Assembly: GCA_016719815.1 (NCBI GenBank)
Contig: JADJYK010000019.1
Location: 1 to 64,000 of the forward strand
Origin: Chitinophagaceae bacterium
Lineage (GTDB): Bacteria > Bacteroidota > Bacteroidia > Chitinophagales > Chitinophagaceae
Reading direction: 5' to 3'
DNA length: 64,000 nt
The position numbers and the translations under genes are program-made. Every line of letters starts with the position of its first letter. Position 1 is the first letter of the stretch. Below the pieces are notes generated by a model that had not been told where the DNA came from, did not search any database, and worked only from the letters and a program-made list of their open reading frames with translations. Positions 55,609-64,000 of the stretch are shown here, one piece after another.

Positions 55609-55990
55609 TGCTGTTTAATTCTTCAGTAAATGTTCCCATATGGCATTGGCCGTTAAATGTGGCTGTGGGTTCAATTTGCAGTTTGCCTGTATACAGGTTT
55701 CCTTTTACCAATGCGTCGCCCCGAAGTTGCAGCAACTCCTTTGCCCTTACATTACCAGTTATTTTTCCTGTTATATCGGCCTGGCTGCACATAAGGTCAC
55801 CTTCGACCAGCCCGCTGTTGCCAATAATAATTTTTGCGGCACTGTAAATATTACCTATTACAGTTCCGTCGATGCGGAGATCGCCACTGCTTTTCATATC
55901 ACCGGTAAGAGTGGTGCCGGCGGCAATAAGTGTTGCCCCTGTACCATTTGTAACAGCCTGTTGCATTTCTGGTTTGTTTTTGTTGAACAT
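55574..55990 (-). CDS. Bactofilin (polymer-forming cytoskeletal protein)
   Basis: 138 residues. The DUF583/bactofilin beta-helix core runs from about residue 20 to 115: ATLIAAGTTLTGDMKSSGDL, RIDGTVIGNIYSAAKIIIGN, GLVEGDLMCSQADITGKITG, NVRAKELLQLRGDALVKGNL and YTGKLQIEPTATFNGQCHMG. Polymerises near the membrane and links to cell-wall growth in other bacteria. It follows a membrane-anchored gene by 12 bases and overlaps atpZ. Confidence 0.93.
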   Translation of the reverse strand: MFNKNKPEMQQAVTNGTGATLIAAGTTLTGDMKSSGDLRIDGTVIGNIYSAAKIIIGNSGLVEGDLMCSQADITGKITGNVRAKELLQLRGDALVKGNLYTGKLQIEPTATFNGQCHMGTFTEELNSNDQQKAAVREQ

Positions 55991-56002
55991 ATGTCAGATT
56001 GA

Positions 56003-56401
56003 TTAATCCTGCATCTCTTCGGGTTTAGGCACATCCAGTTTCACAGTATCCAGTTTAGCAACATTTCCGCCACTCAGTGCTCTTTTTAATCCTTCAATAT
56101 ATTGTACATTTTGCTGGTTTTGCTTTTCCAGCCCATCCACCCTGTATTTTAATTCTCTTAATTCTGCTGCTGATTTATAGTCGGTGTTAGTACCCGGAAT
56201 ATAATACTTAAGCGGCGTAAACACTATCAGCGCTACTGTTAGCCCTACCAATAATACAAAAATTGTGCTCAAAACAATATAAACACTTAGTCTTGAGAGT
56301 TTAAAGGTTACTACCTCCTCATAAGTGTCATCATTCATCACCACCAGCCGGTAGCGGTTTCGCAGTCTTTTTAGCGTAGAGCCGGCCTCTAGTTTTAGCA
56401 T
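56003..56401 (-). CDS. Membrane-anchored coiled-coil protein, M23-peptidase-like N-terminus without peptidase domain
   Basis: 132 residues. RNRYRLVVMNDDTYEEVVTF and KLSRLSVYIVLSTIFVLLVG, with one membrane helix, resemble the N-terminal anchor of Bacteroidota M23 peptidases that accompany bactofilins. A short coiled coil (ELRELKYRVDGLEKQNQQN) and a Pro-rich tail follow, but no M23 catalytic domain is encoded. It may be a scaffold linking bactofilin to the envelope; that is inference. First gene of the bactofilin operon. Confidence 0.72.
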   Translation of the reverse strand: MLKLEAGSTLKRLRNRYRLVVMNDDTYEEVVTFKLSRLSVYIVLSTIFVLLVGLTVALIVFTPLKYYIPGTNTDYKSAAELRELKYRVDGLEKQNQQNVQYIEGLKRALSGGNVAKLDTVKLDVPKPEEMQD

Positions 56402-56542
56402 ATTTCAGAATTTGGAAATTAAAGGTACGCATTGAAGCCTGTTTTGGCCAGCTTCTGCACCTCAAATTCTTATAAAAAAATGACTTAGTTTTATACTAAA
56501 TTATTTGAAATTCAGTTAATAAGACTTTAGATTGCGGCGGAA

Positions 56543-59480
56543 ATGCGACATTACCAAAATACTGTATTTATAACCACCCTCCTTATCCTTTTGCAGGTAT
56601 TTGTACCTGCATCGGGGCAATTGGGTTTACATTCGATATCAAGAAGCCAAAAGAATACGATGAAAGGGTGCTGCGTTCAGAAAAATCTGACCAGAAAAAA
56701 TTCACCCTCCCCAAACGCTTTATTCAAAATACAGTAACCCATTACAACTATTATTTTAACGCCAACAATAAGCTGAACGAGGTACTGGAAAGAGCCAAGG
56801 AATCTTTTAAAGACGATTACAGCCGCCTGCTCCCCTTCTATAATTATTCACTGGATATTACAGCTAAAGACTCCATCCAGTTAGACTCTGTCACCTATAA
56901 ATCATCAACAGGTATTGCCCTGCATGACCTGCGCAGCGACTGGACAGATAATCTCTACCTGTTGTGGGGAGCCGCTTTCTACCTGCAAAAGAAATTTGAC
57001 TCTGCCTACCTGATGTTTCAGTTCATAAACTATGCCTATGCGCCTAAAGAGAAAGATGGCTATTATAAAACCATTGGCAGTTCGAGAGATGGCAACCAGG
57101 CGTACAGTATTGCCACAAAAGAAAAAGGGGGGCTTCACAGAAAGCTGCTATCCCAGCCACCCAGCCGCAACGATGCATTTATCTGGCAAATTCGCAATTT
57201 TCTTGTACAGGACCAGTTTGCTGAAGCTGCCAGCCTGATTGTAACACTGCGTAATGATCCGGCCTTTCCTAAAAGACTAAACAGCAATCTGGCAGAAGTA
57301 CAGGCATTATGGTTTTATAAACAAAATATGTGGGACAGTGCCGCCCTGCATCTTGAGGCAGCATTGGATAACGCCACCAACAAACAGGAAAAAGCCAGAT
57401 GGGAATACCTGATAGCACAGTTGTATGAGCTAAGCAAAACTATAAAGAATCTACCCGGTTTTATGGCAAAGTAAGCAGTCATACCACAGACCCCGTACTG
57501 GACATTTATGCCCGGCTGTATGCTATACGGGTGAACAAAGATGAGGGTGAAAAAACAATTGAGAAAAATGTGGATGACCTGCTGAAGATGTCAAAAAGAG
57601 ATAAGTATACCGACTACCAGGATATTATTTACTACATGGCTGCCCAGATGCAGCTGGAAGGCAAGAACACTGATGAAGCCATCCGCCTGTTGAAAAAGAG
57701 TATAGAGACAGCATCCAACAACCCGGCACAAAAAAACAGGGCATTCCTGCAACTGGCTGAGTTATCTTACACACAAAAGAAATACAGAGATGCTTTCAAC
57801 TTTTACGACAGCCTTAACCTGAACGACACTGCTATAAAAAAACCAGAAGAAATTACTTCCAGAAAAACAGCCTTAGGCTTTCTTGCCACAAACCTTGAAA
57901 TAGCTGAAAGACAGGACAGCCTGCAACGTATTGCTGCCCTGCCCGAAGATGAAAGAAAAGAGTTTGTGAAAAAACTGGCAAAAACTCTCAGAAAGCAAAA
58001 AGGACTAAAGGATGAGCCGCTTACAACCGGTTCTGTACAACCCTCTGCGATACAACAACCGCCGCTGTTTGCCGGCAACCAAAAAGGTGAATGGTATTTT
58101 TATAATACTTCTTCCAGAAACCGTGGCCTGTCTGATTTCAAAACAAGATGGGGCAACAGGCCCAACGTTGATAATTGGCGTCGGAGTTCCACAATTGTTG
58201 CAGGCATGCAAAATCAAAACTCGCCTAACCCGCAACAGCAAACCGGCAATAATAACACCCAAAACCCGCAGCAGGGCGAGATAACTTTTGAAAGCCTGTA
58301 TGACAATCTGCCGGTCAATGAAAGTAAAAAAAGAATATCGGATGATTCGTTGCAGACAGCTCTTTTCAATATTGGAAAGTCATACACACAGGACATTGAA
58401 GATTGCTTTGCCGCAACTGAAACATTTGAAAGGTTGCGTACACAATTCCCGGCATATGAAAAAATGGATGAAGTGCTGTTTAACCTGTTTTATTGCTACA
58501 GCAAAAACGGCGAAACAGCAAAAGCGGCTGCCATCAAAAAACTGATGTCGGAAAAGCATACAGGCAGCAACTTTACCACTATCGTAACAACCGGAAAAAA
58601 CCCGCAGGCGAAAGCTGCTAATACAGAAGCCACACTTGCTTACGAAAAAATATATAACCTGTTTATTGAAGGGAATTTCAGTAAGGCCGTTGCTGATAAA
58701 AAAGCTGCTGACAGTCTTTATGGTGATAACTACTGGACACCGCAATTATTATACATAGAAGCTGTGTATTACATTAAGCAAAGGCAAGACAGCACTGCAA
58801 AAGATGTACTCAATTCTATTGTAGCAAAATTTCCTAACACTCCGCTGGCAGGAAAAGCCACCAACCTGGTTGATGCGCTGAGCCGGAGGGCAGAAATTGA
58901 AGAAGAACTGAAGAACCTGAATGTAACCAGGAAGGAGAATCCAAGCAATAAACCCGCAGTAGTTTCTACTGTTTCAGTTAACAAACCTGTGGCCGATTCG
59001 TTAAAAACACAGCAGCCCCTGGTAGTTAATAACCCGGTTAAACCTACACCCGACACTATCAGTACAAAACCTGCTGTTCCGTTAGTGGTGAGTGCGCCGT
59101 ATGCAAATTCGCCAGATGCACCTCATTATGTAGTCTTATTATTAAATAAAGTTGATCCTGTTTTTTCCAATGAAGCCAAGAATGCTTTTGCCAGGTATAA
59201 CCGTGAAACTTACTATAACAAAACATATTCAATTGACCTGTTCCAGCTCGATAATGACAATAAACTGATGCTGATAGCACCCTTTTCCAACGCACAGGAT
59301 GCCATATCTTATATCGATAAAGCAAAACCTAAAACGGCAACAGAAATATTGCCCTGGCTAACAGGCGGCAAATACAGTTTTCTGATATTGACCGATACCA
59401 ATTTTAATTTGCTGAAAGAAAAGAAAGATGCTGAAGCCTACAGAACATTCCTGAATCAGTATTTTCCCGGCAAGTTTTAA
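56543..59480 (+). CDS. porW: PorW/SprE-like TPR protein of the type IX secretion / gliding system (frameshifted twice)
   Basis: Large lipoprotein-type or periplasmic TPR protein required for type IX secretion. From 56543, MRHYQNTVFITTLLILLQVF is a signal peptide; one added T near 56627 joins it to FTFDIKKPKEYDERVLRSEK, the conserved start of this family. TPR-rich sequence follows: RFIQNTVTHYNYYFNANNKL, LRSDWTDNLYLLWGAAFYLQ, KKFDSAYLMFQFINYAYAPK. Near 57440 a second shift joins YELSKNYKESTRFYGKV to ARLYAIRVNKDEGEKTIEKN. The C-terminus HYVVLLLNKVDPVFSNEAKN and NDNKLMLIAPFSNAQDAISY is typical. About 980 residues. No type IX substrate is seen nearby. Confidence 0.88.
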
Positions 59481-59613
59481 CAATTAATCCGCTGCGGTTT
59501 CTTTTTTTGCAAAAAATTAATTACCGATTACTATCCGCCGCAGGCATTTTATGTATTTTCGGTTTTGATTATATAAGGCCTAAACCTGGTAATCAACCCG
59601 ACAAAAAAATGAT

Positions 59614-61989
59614 ATGAAAAAAGCGGTCCGTATTTTCTGGAGTATTTTTTTTATTGGTTTTACAGCTTTCATCGCATTATTGCTGATGGCCAACTTTGGC
59701 TTTTTTGGTAAGATGCCAACTCTCTATGAACTGGAAAATCCGTCAATCCTGCAGGCTTCAGAAGTATATTCAGACGATGGCACACTGATGGGCAAATACT
59801 ACCGTGAAAACGGGAACAGGAGTATTGTAAAATACAGCGACATCTCACAGCATATTATAAACGGCCTGATTGCCACAGAAGACAAACGTTTTTACAATCA
59901 CCCCGGCATTGATATGAAAGGCACATTAAGAGCTGCCGTAACACTGGGCCGGCAAGGTGGGGGCAGTACTTTAACGCAGCAACTTGCAAAAGCTTTACTG
60001 GAGCATGGCCGTGGAAGTAAAGTAGGCCGTGTATTTGAAAAACTGAAAGAATGGATTATTGCCGTTAAGCTGGAAAAGAATTTCACCAAAGAAGAGATTA
60101 TTACTTTATACCTCAATACCGTTCCCTACTCAGATAACGTATTCGGCATCCGCAATGCGGCCAGAACATTTTTTCAGAAAGAACCCGACCGGCTTTCTGT
60201 TGATGAAGCGGCCCTGCTCGTTGGGATGATCAACGGACCTGGGTTGTATAGTCCACGCAGAAACCCCAAAGCTGCCCTGGACAGGCGCAACCTGGTTATT
60301 AGCCGTATGGAGGAAAACGGAAATTTAACCCCTGCCGAAGCTGCAAAATTCAAAGCTCTTCCCATCAAACTGAATTACAGGAAGCTGGACGAAAACACAG
60401 GTTATGCTCCTTATTTCAGGGATGTGCTTCGCTCTGAACTGAAAACAATTTTAAAAGAACTAAAAAAGCCAAACGGTGACTCATACGACCTGTATGATGA
60501 CGGGCTTAAAATTTACACAACTATCAACCTGCAGATGCAGCAATATGCTGAGGAAGGTATGGCTCAGCACATGGCCATGATGCAAAAGGGTATCAGTGCC
60601 AGGGGTAACTTTAAGAATTTCAGCATCTGGAAAGGACATGAGAAAATAATAGAGAAGGCCATCAAAGAATCTGACCGCTGGAAGAACATGGAAGAAGACG
60701 GTTATAGTGATAAAGAAATCAGGGCCAGTTTTGAGGTTAAAGTTCCCATGAAGGTATTTGCCTGGAATACCAAACGGGAAAAAGATACCACCATGACTCC
60801 GTCTGATTCCATTAAATACCATTTACAAATGGAACAGGCAGGTTTTATGGCTATGGACCCGATAACTGGTGATGTAAAGGCATGGGTGGGTGGCATCAAC
60901 TTTAAAACATATAAGAATGACCACGTCAACCTGGGCACAAAAAGACAGGTTGGTTCAACTATCAAACCCTTTTTATATGCCCAGGCAATAGAAGAAAGGG
61001 GATTTACTCCTGATACAGACGTTGAAAATGTGGCACAAAATTTCGGAGGCGGTGCATGGGTGCCGGCCGGCAGACGGTGCGGCGGCGGAACCATGACGAT
61101 GGCCAATGCCCTTGCCTATTCTAAGAACTGCGCTACAGCTTACATTATGAAACAAGTAGGTCCAAAGCAGTTTTCAGAATTCCTGAGCCGCATCAGCATA
61201 CCAACTGAAGTAAAGCCTTACCCCTCCATTTGCCTGGGCACCTGCGATCTTTCCATTTTTGAAATGCTCTGGGGCTATACCATTTTTGCCGGTCGTGGCT
61301 TTTCTACCAAACCCATTGCCATCAACAGGATTGAAGACCGCAATGGTGTGGTAATAAAAAGATTTGACAATACAACTAACAGGAAAGAAGCCATCAGCGA
61401 AGTAACATCATATACAATGTGCAAGATGATGCAGGGTACTGTTGACAGGGGTACGGCCAGGGGTCTGCGCTCAAGAGTTGGTGCTGCTGAGATGGGTGGC
61501 AAAACAGGTACCACCGATGATAATGCCGATGCCTGGTTTATTGGCTATACACCGCAATTACTCGCAGGCTCATGGGTGGGATTTGAATACAATTTTATGC
61601 GCAACACGGCCGATGGCAATACCATTGCCCGTCCTATTACAGAATACTTTTTTAGAAAAGTTCTGGCTGATGGTAAACTGGGCTATGAAAGAGACGCCAA
61701 GTTCATCAAGCCTGAAGAAATGGAAAACGAAATCAACAGTGCTGATATTTTTATCAGCGAAACCGACCCCAGCCCTGCCGGTGAAGGTGTAGACCAGGGT
61801 GTGGGCGATGCCAGCGATTATATGTATGAAGATAATGGCGATACTCTCGGCCCTGAATCGCAGGAATATAAAGACGATGAACCACCAGCTCCCAAAAAAG
61901 ACAAACCGGCCAAAAAAGATTCTCTAAACAAATCAGTGGTTTTTACTGATGATCGAAAACTAATAAACGGTAAAACAATCAAACCATAA
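59614..61989 (+). CDS. Penicillin-binding protein 1A (bifunctional transglycosylase/transpeptidase)
   Basis: 791 residues, intact. One N-terminal membrane helix (FWSIFFIGFTAFIALLLMAN). The GT51 glycosyltransferase motifs are IATEDKRFYNHPGIDMKGTL (catalytic Glu), GGGSTLTQQLAKALL, KEEIITLYLNTVPYSDNVFG and VGMINGPGLYSPRRNP. The transpeptidase motifs are STIKP in GSTIKPFLYA (nucleophile Ser), SKN in AYSKNCATAY and KTGT in GGKTGTTDDNAD. A charged tail (EPPAPKKDKPAKKDS) ends the protein. Polymerises and cross-links peptidoglycan at the inner membrane. Confidence 0.96.
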   Translation: MKKAVRIFWSIFFIGFTAFIALLLMANFGFFGKMPTLYELENPSILQASEVYSDDGTLMGKYYRENGNRSIVKYSDISQHIINGLIATEDKRFYNHPGIDMKGTLRAAVTLGRQGGGSTLTQQLAKALLEHGRGSKVGRVFEKLKEWIIAVKLEKNFTKEEIITLYLNTVPYSDNVFGIRNAARTFFQKEPDRLSVDEAALLVGMINGPGLYSPRRNPKAALDRRNLVISRMEENGNLTPAEAAKFKALPIKLNYRKLDENTGYAPYFRDVLRSELKTILKELKKPNGDSYDLYDDGLKIYTTINLQMQQYAEEGMAQHMAMMQKGISARGNFKNFSIWKGHEKIIEKAIKESDRWKNMEEDGYSDKEIRASFEVKVPMKVFAWNTKREKDTTMTPSDSIKYHLQMEQAGFMAMDPITGDVKAWVGGINFKTYKNDHVNLGTKRQVGSTIKPFLYAQAIEERGFTPDTDVENVAQNFGGGAWVPAGRRCGGGTMTMANALAYSKNCATAYIMKQVGPKQFSEFLSRISIPTEVKPYPSICLGTCDLSIFEMLWGYTIFAGRGFSTKPIAINRIEDRNGVVIKRFDNTTNRKEAISEVTSYTMCKMMQGTVDRGTARGLRSRVGAAEMGGKTGTTDDNADAWFIGYTPQLLAGSWVGFEYNFMRNTADGNTIARPITEYFFRKVLADGKLGYERDAKFIKPEEMENEINSADIFISETDPSPAGEGVDQGVGDASDYMYEDNGDTLGPESQEYKDDEPPAPKKDKPAKKDSLNKSVVFTDDRKLINGKTIKP

Positions 61990-61991
61990 GA

Positions 61992-62015
61992 AAAGAGGCT
62001 TCGGCCTCTTTTATT
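61992..62015. terminator. Bidirectional terminator after the PBP1A gene
   Basis: Stem AAAGAGGC/GCCTCTTT with a TTCG tetraloop (61992-62011), T-rich on the plus strand; it also marks the end of the convergent gene. Confidence 0.8.
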
Positions 62016-62478
62016 TTGCATTACATTCCATCAGTTTCCGGGGATCCAGTTGCATTTCAAATTTATACACCATCAGTTCCAGCTCATGACCGGGAAATAA
62101 ATAGCCTACCGGCTGCCCTGCTTTCAGGCTTTGATTCTTTTTTACATACACCCTGCTCAGCCCGGAGTACCAGATGTAATAATCCTTAAAGAAAAAAACC
62201 ACTTCCCACCTGCCCTCTTCATTCATCTGTATGTTTGAAACCTTACCGTCATGACAGGCCGTTACCAATGTGTCTTTACTTGCCAGAACAATTTTCTGGT
62301 CATGCTTATCCCAATGGTAGCCACTGGTATCCTGCTGCACAAGGCTTGCCCCATTTAACGGGCATTGAAGCCGGATGGAATCCTTTTGCGCTGTTGCCAC
62401 CTGTACAGCAATTAAGAATAAAGCTATTGCCAATAATGGCCTGCATAAACCGCATGATTGTAAAAGGGTTGTCTTCAT
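62011..62478 (-). CDS. Exported LytM/M23-like domain protein with degenerate active site
   Basis: 155 residues from the ATG at 62478 with a signal peptide (LLAIALFLIAVQVATAQKDS). The domain resembles M23 peptidases (VTACHDGKVSNIQMNEEGRW, EVVFFFKDYYIWYSGLSRVY, VKKNQSLKAGQPVGYLFPGH), but the catalytic HxH and HxxxD positions are not evident: the last motif is ELELMVYKFEMQ. Such degenerate LytM factors (EnvC/NlpD/DipM-like) act as activators, not peptidases. Located between PBP1A and ahcY. The longer start at 62529 is less likely, lacking a signal at its end. Confidence 0.72.
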   Translation of the reverse strand: MKTTLLQSCGLCRPLLAIALFLIAVQVATAQKDSIRLQCPLNGASLVQQDTSGYHWDKHDQKIVLASKDTLVTACHDGKVSNIQMNEEGRWEVVFFFKDYYIWYSGLSRVYVKKNQSLKAGQPVGYLFPGHELELMVYKFEMQLDPRKLMECNAK

Positions 62479-62591
62479 TACGTTATATAGTTCAGTTTCT
62501 AAAGTTAATCGTATCTGTAAACAACTCATACTTGTGGAAAGAAATTCCCTTTCTCAAACACAAACAGTAAGCTATTATACTGCTTAAACAG

Positions 62592-62599
62592 TACCTTTG
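62592..62599 (+). promoter_or_regulatory. -7 promoter box TACCTTTG of ahcY
   Basis: Exact TAnnTTTG match, 23 bases before the ahcY ATG at 62623. Confidence 0.5.
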
Positions 62600-62622
62600 C
62601 CGCCAATTAAAAAAGCAAATAA

Positions 62623-63948
62623 ATGTCAACATTATCTACTTCCATTGATTTCAGCCTGCCTTACAAAGTGGCTGATATTTCCCTTGCAGAATGGGGACGC
62701 AAAGAAATCCGCCTGGCCGAAGCCGAAATGCCCGGTCTTATGGCTATCCGTAAAGAATACGGGCCCAGCCAACCCCTCAAAGATGCCCGCATTGCCGGTT
62801 GTCTGCACATGACGATTCAAACTGCTGTTCTTATAGAAACACTTGTTGCCCTTGGTGCCGAAGTTAAATGGAGCTCCTGCAACATCTTCTCCACGCAAGA
62901 CCATGCCGCTGCTGCCATTGCCGCTGCCGGTATTGGTGTATTTGCCTGGAAAGGACAAACCCAGGAAGAAGCCGACTGGTGTATTGAACAAACATTGTTC
63001 TTTGGCGGTGCCAACCGTCCGCTGAACATGATTCTTGATGATGGCGGTGATCTTACCAATATGGTGCTGGATACGTATCCCGAATTAGTGCAGCATGTAA
63101 AAGGCATCAGCGAAGAAACCACTACCGGTGTACACCGTTTATATGAAAGAGTGGCCAAAGGCACTTTACCAATTCCTGCCATTAATGTGAATGATTCTGT
63201 AACCAAATCAAAATTTGATAACAAATATGGTTGTAAAGAATCATTGGTAGATTCTATCCGCCGTGCCACTGATGTAATGCTGGCTGGTAAAGTTGCTGTA
63301 GTGGGTGGTTATGGTGATGTGGGTAAAGGTTCTGCTGCTTCATTATCCGGTGCCGGTTGCCGTGTTATCGTTACTGAGATTGACCCTATCTGTGCCCTGC
63401 AGGCTGCCATGGACGGTTTTGAAGTAAAGAAAATGATTGATGCGGTAAAAGAAGCCGACATCGTTGTTACCGCTTCCGGTTGCCGTGACCTTATTACCGG
63501 TGAACATTTTAAACTGATGAAGGATAAAACCATCGTTTGTAACATTGGCCACTTCGATATTGAAATTGATATTGCCTGGCTCAATACCAACTATGGCGAT
63601 ACAAAAGACACGGTAAAACCACAGGTGGATATTTACAATGTAGATGGCAAAGACATCATCATTCTTGCCGAAGGCCGACTGGTTAACCTGGGTTGTGCAA
63701 CCGGACACCCCTCCTTTGTAATGAGTAACTCATTCTCTAACCAAACGCTGGCGCAGATAGAACTGTGGAATAACCACAAGAACTACGGAAACAATGTGTA
63801 TGTATTGCCCAAGCATCTTGATGAGAAAGTGGCAAGGCTGCACCTCGCCAAGATTGGTGTGCAGCTTGATGAACTTACCACGGCACAGGCTGAATACCTC
63901 GGTATTACCAAAGAAGGACCGTTTAAGCCTGAGCATTACAGGTATTAA
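62623..63948 (+). CDS. ahcY: Adenosylhomocysteinase
   Basis: 441 residues, intact. NAD-dependent hydrolysis of S-adenosylhomocysteine to adenosine and homocysteine in the methyl cycle. LAEAEMPGLMAIRKEYGPSQ and RIAGCLHMTIQTAVLIETLV are the conserved start, with SSCNIFSTQDHAAAAIAAAG, DDGGDLTNMVLDTYPEL, VNDSVTKSKFDNKYGCKESL, the NAD-binding GKVAVVGGYGDVGKGSAASL, VVTASGCRDLITGEHFKLMK and the C-terminal AKIGVQLDELTTAQAEYLGI with KPEHYRY. Length and motifs match the bacterial SAHH group. A terminator follows at the window end. Confidence 0.98.
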   Translation: MSTLSTSIDFSLPYKVADISLAEWGRKEIRLAEAEMPGLMAIRKEYGPSQPLKDARIAGCLHMTIQTAVLIETLVALGAEVKWSSCNIFSTQDHAAAAIAAAGIGVFAWKGQTQEEADWCIEQTLFFGGANRPLNMILDDGGDLTNMVLDTYPELVQHVKGISEETTTGVHRLYERVAKGTLPIPAINVNDSVTKSKFDNKYGCKESLVDSIRRATDVMLAGKVAVVGGYGDVGKGSAASLSGAGCRVIVTEIDPICALQAAMDGFEVKKMIDAVKEADIVVTASGCRDLITGEHFKLMKDKTIVCNIGHFDIEIDIAWLNTNYGDTKDTVKPQVDIYNVDGKDIIILAEGRLVNLGCATGHPSFVMSNSFSNQTLAQIELWNNHKNYGNNVYVLPKHLDEKVARLHLAKIGVQLDELTTAQAEYLGITKEGPFKPEHYRY

Positions 63949-63969
63949 TAAACATTCTTAAATAGTTGT

Positions 63970-63999
63970 AAAGCCCGGTTTAAACCGGGCTTTTTTATT
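63970..63999 (+). terminator. Rho-independent terminator of ahcY
   Basis: Stem AAGCCCGGTTT/AAACCGGGCTT (63971-63981, 63982-63992) followed by a T run to the window end. Confidence 0.85.
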
Positions 64000-64000
64000 A

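Noticed and set aside
1..64000. Frameshifts as programmed recoding or wholesale pseudogene decay
   Set aside because: The shifts occur at different sites without a slippery heptamer or downstream structure and hit essential genes whose rest is fully conserved; consensus error explains them better.

Overview
The window looks like a chromosomal segment of a Bacteroidota bacterium, most likely Chitinophagaceae-like. The phylum call rests on recurrent TAnnTTTG -7 boxes directly upstream of genes, a PorW/SprE-type type IX secretion gene, a HYC_CC_PP family protein, a Bacteroidetes 'putative porin', a TonB-dependent receptor with a carboxypeptidase-like plug extension, and Bacteroidota-style versions of ValRS, PEP carboxylase and Mrp. 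It is mostly housekeeping DNA. I see no prophage, insertion sequence, CRISPR array or rRNA operon.

Layout. 1-9 kb: divergent sensor histidine kinase, then a minus-strand run (DUF423 protein, aroK, glutaryl-CoA dehydrogenase, pyrF, kynureninase, PaiB-like, Mrp). 9-17 kb: a surface protein, hbd, murB, priA, plsC. 17.5-21 kb: mtaB running into a Mla-type lipid ABC transporter (mlaE-mlaF-mlaD). 21-24 kb: two tRNA-Val genes, tag, and the N-end-rule pair clpS-aat. 24-32 kb: valS, PAP2, the agmatine-to-putrescine genes aguA/aguB with a four-helix-bundle gene between them, and ppc. 32.5-36.5 kb: the alpha operon infA-rpmJ-rpsM-rpsK-rpsD-rpoA-rplQ. 37-43 kb: small lipoprotein, RlmK-like methyltransferase, exonuclease/GIY-YIG fusion, FKBP isomerase, tex. 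43.5-48.7 kb: a metal-handling neighbourhood (barrel protein, TlpA thioredoxin, HMA-TonB receptor, HMA protein with a cysteine-rich 20-residue repeat, HYC_CC_PP protein). 48.8-64 kb: putative porin, sucC, GNAT, SprT-like, AtpZ, bactofilin, porW, PBP1A, a degenerate LytM protein and ahcY.

The dominant oddity is sequence quality. About twenty genes, including essential ones (valS, rpsK, pyrF, aroK), are broken by single-base shifts, mostly in or next to short homopolymers, and the intact product can be read by switching frame. I treat these as probable consensus errors, not as pseudogenes, and give each gene as one feature spanning the repaired reading. Two larger losses (mtaB/mlaD junction near 18.56 kb and the ppc N-terminus) may be real or may be assembly deletions.

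The most interesting candidates are an interleaved inverted-repeat structure (possible pseudoknot or switch) between rpsM and rpsK, the cysteine-rich repeat metal-binding protein with a palindrome in its promoter region, very short or absent leaders behind several TAnnTTTG boxes, and families of short degenerate repeats in spacers, one of which also appears in frame inside valS.
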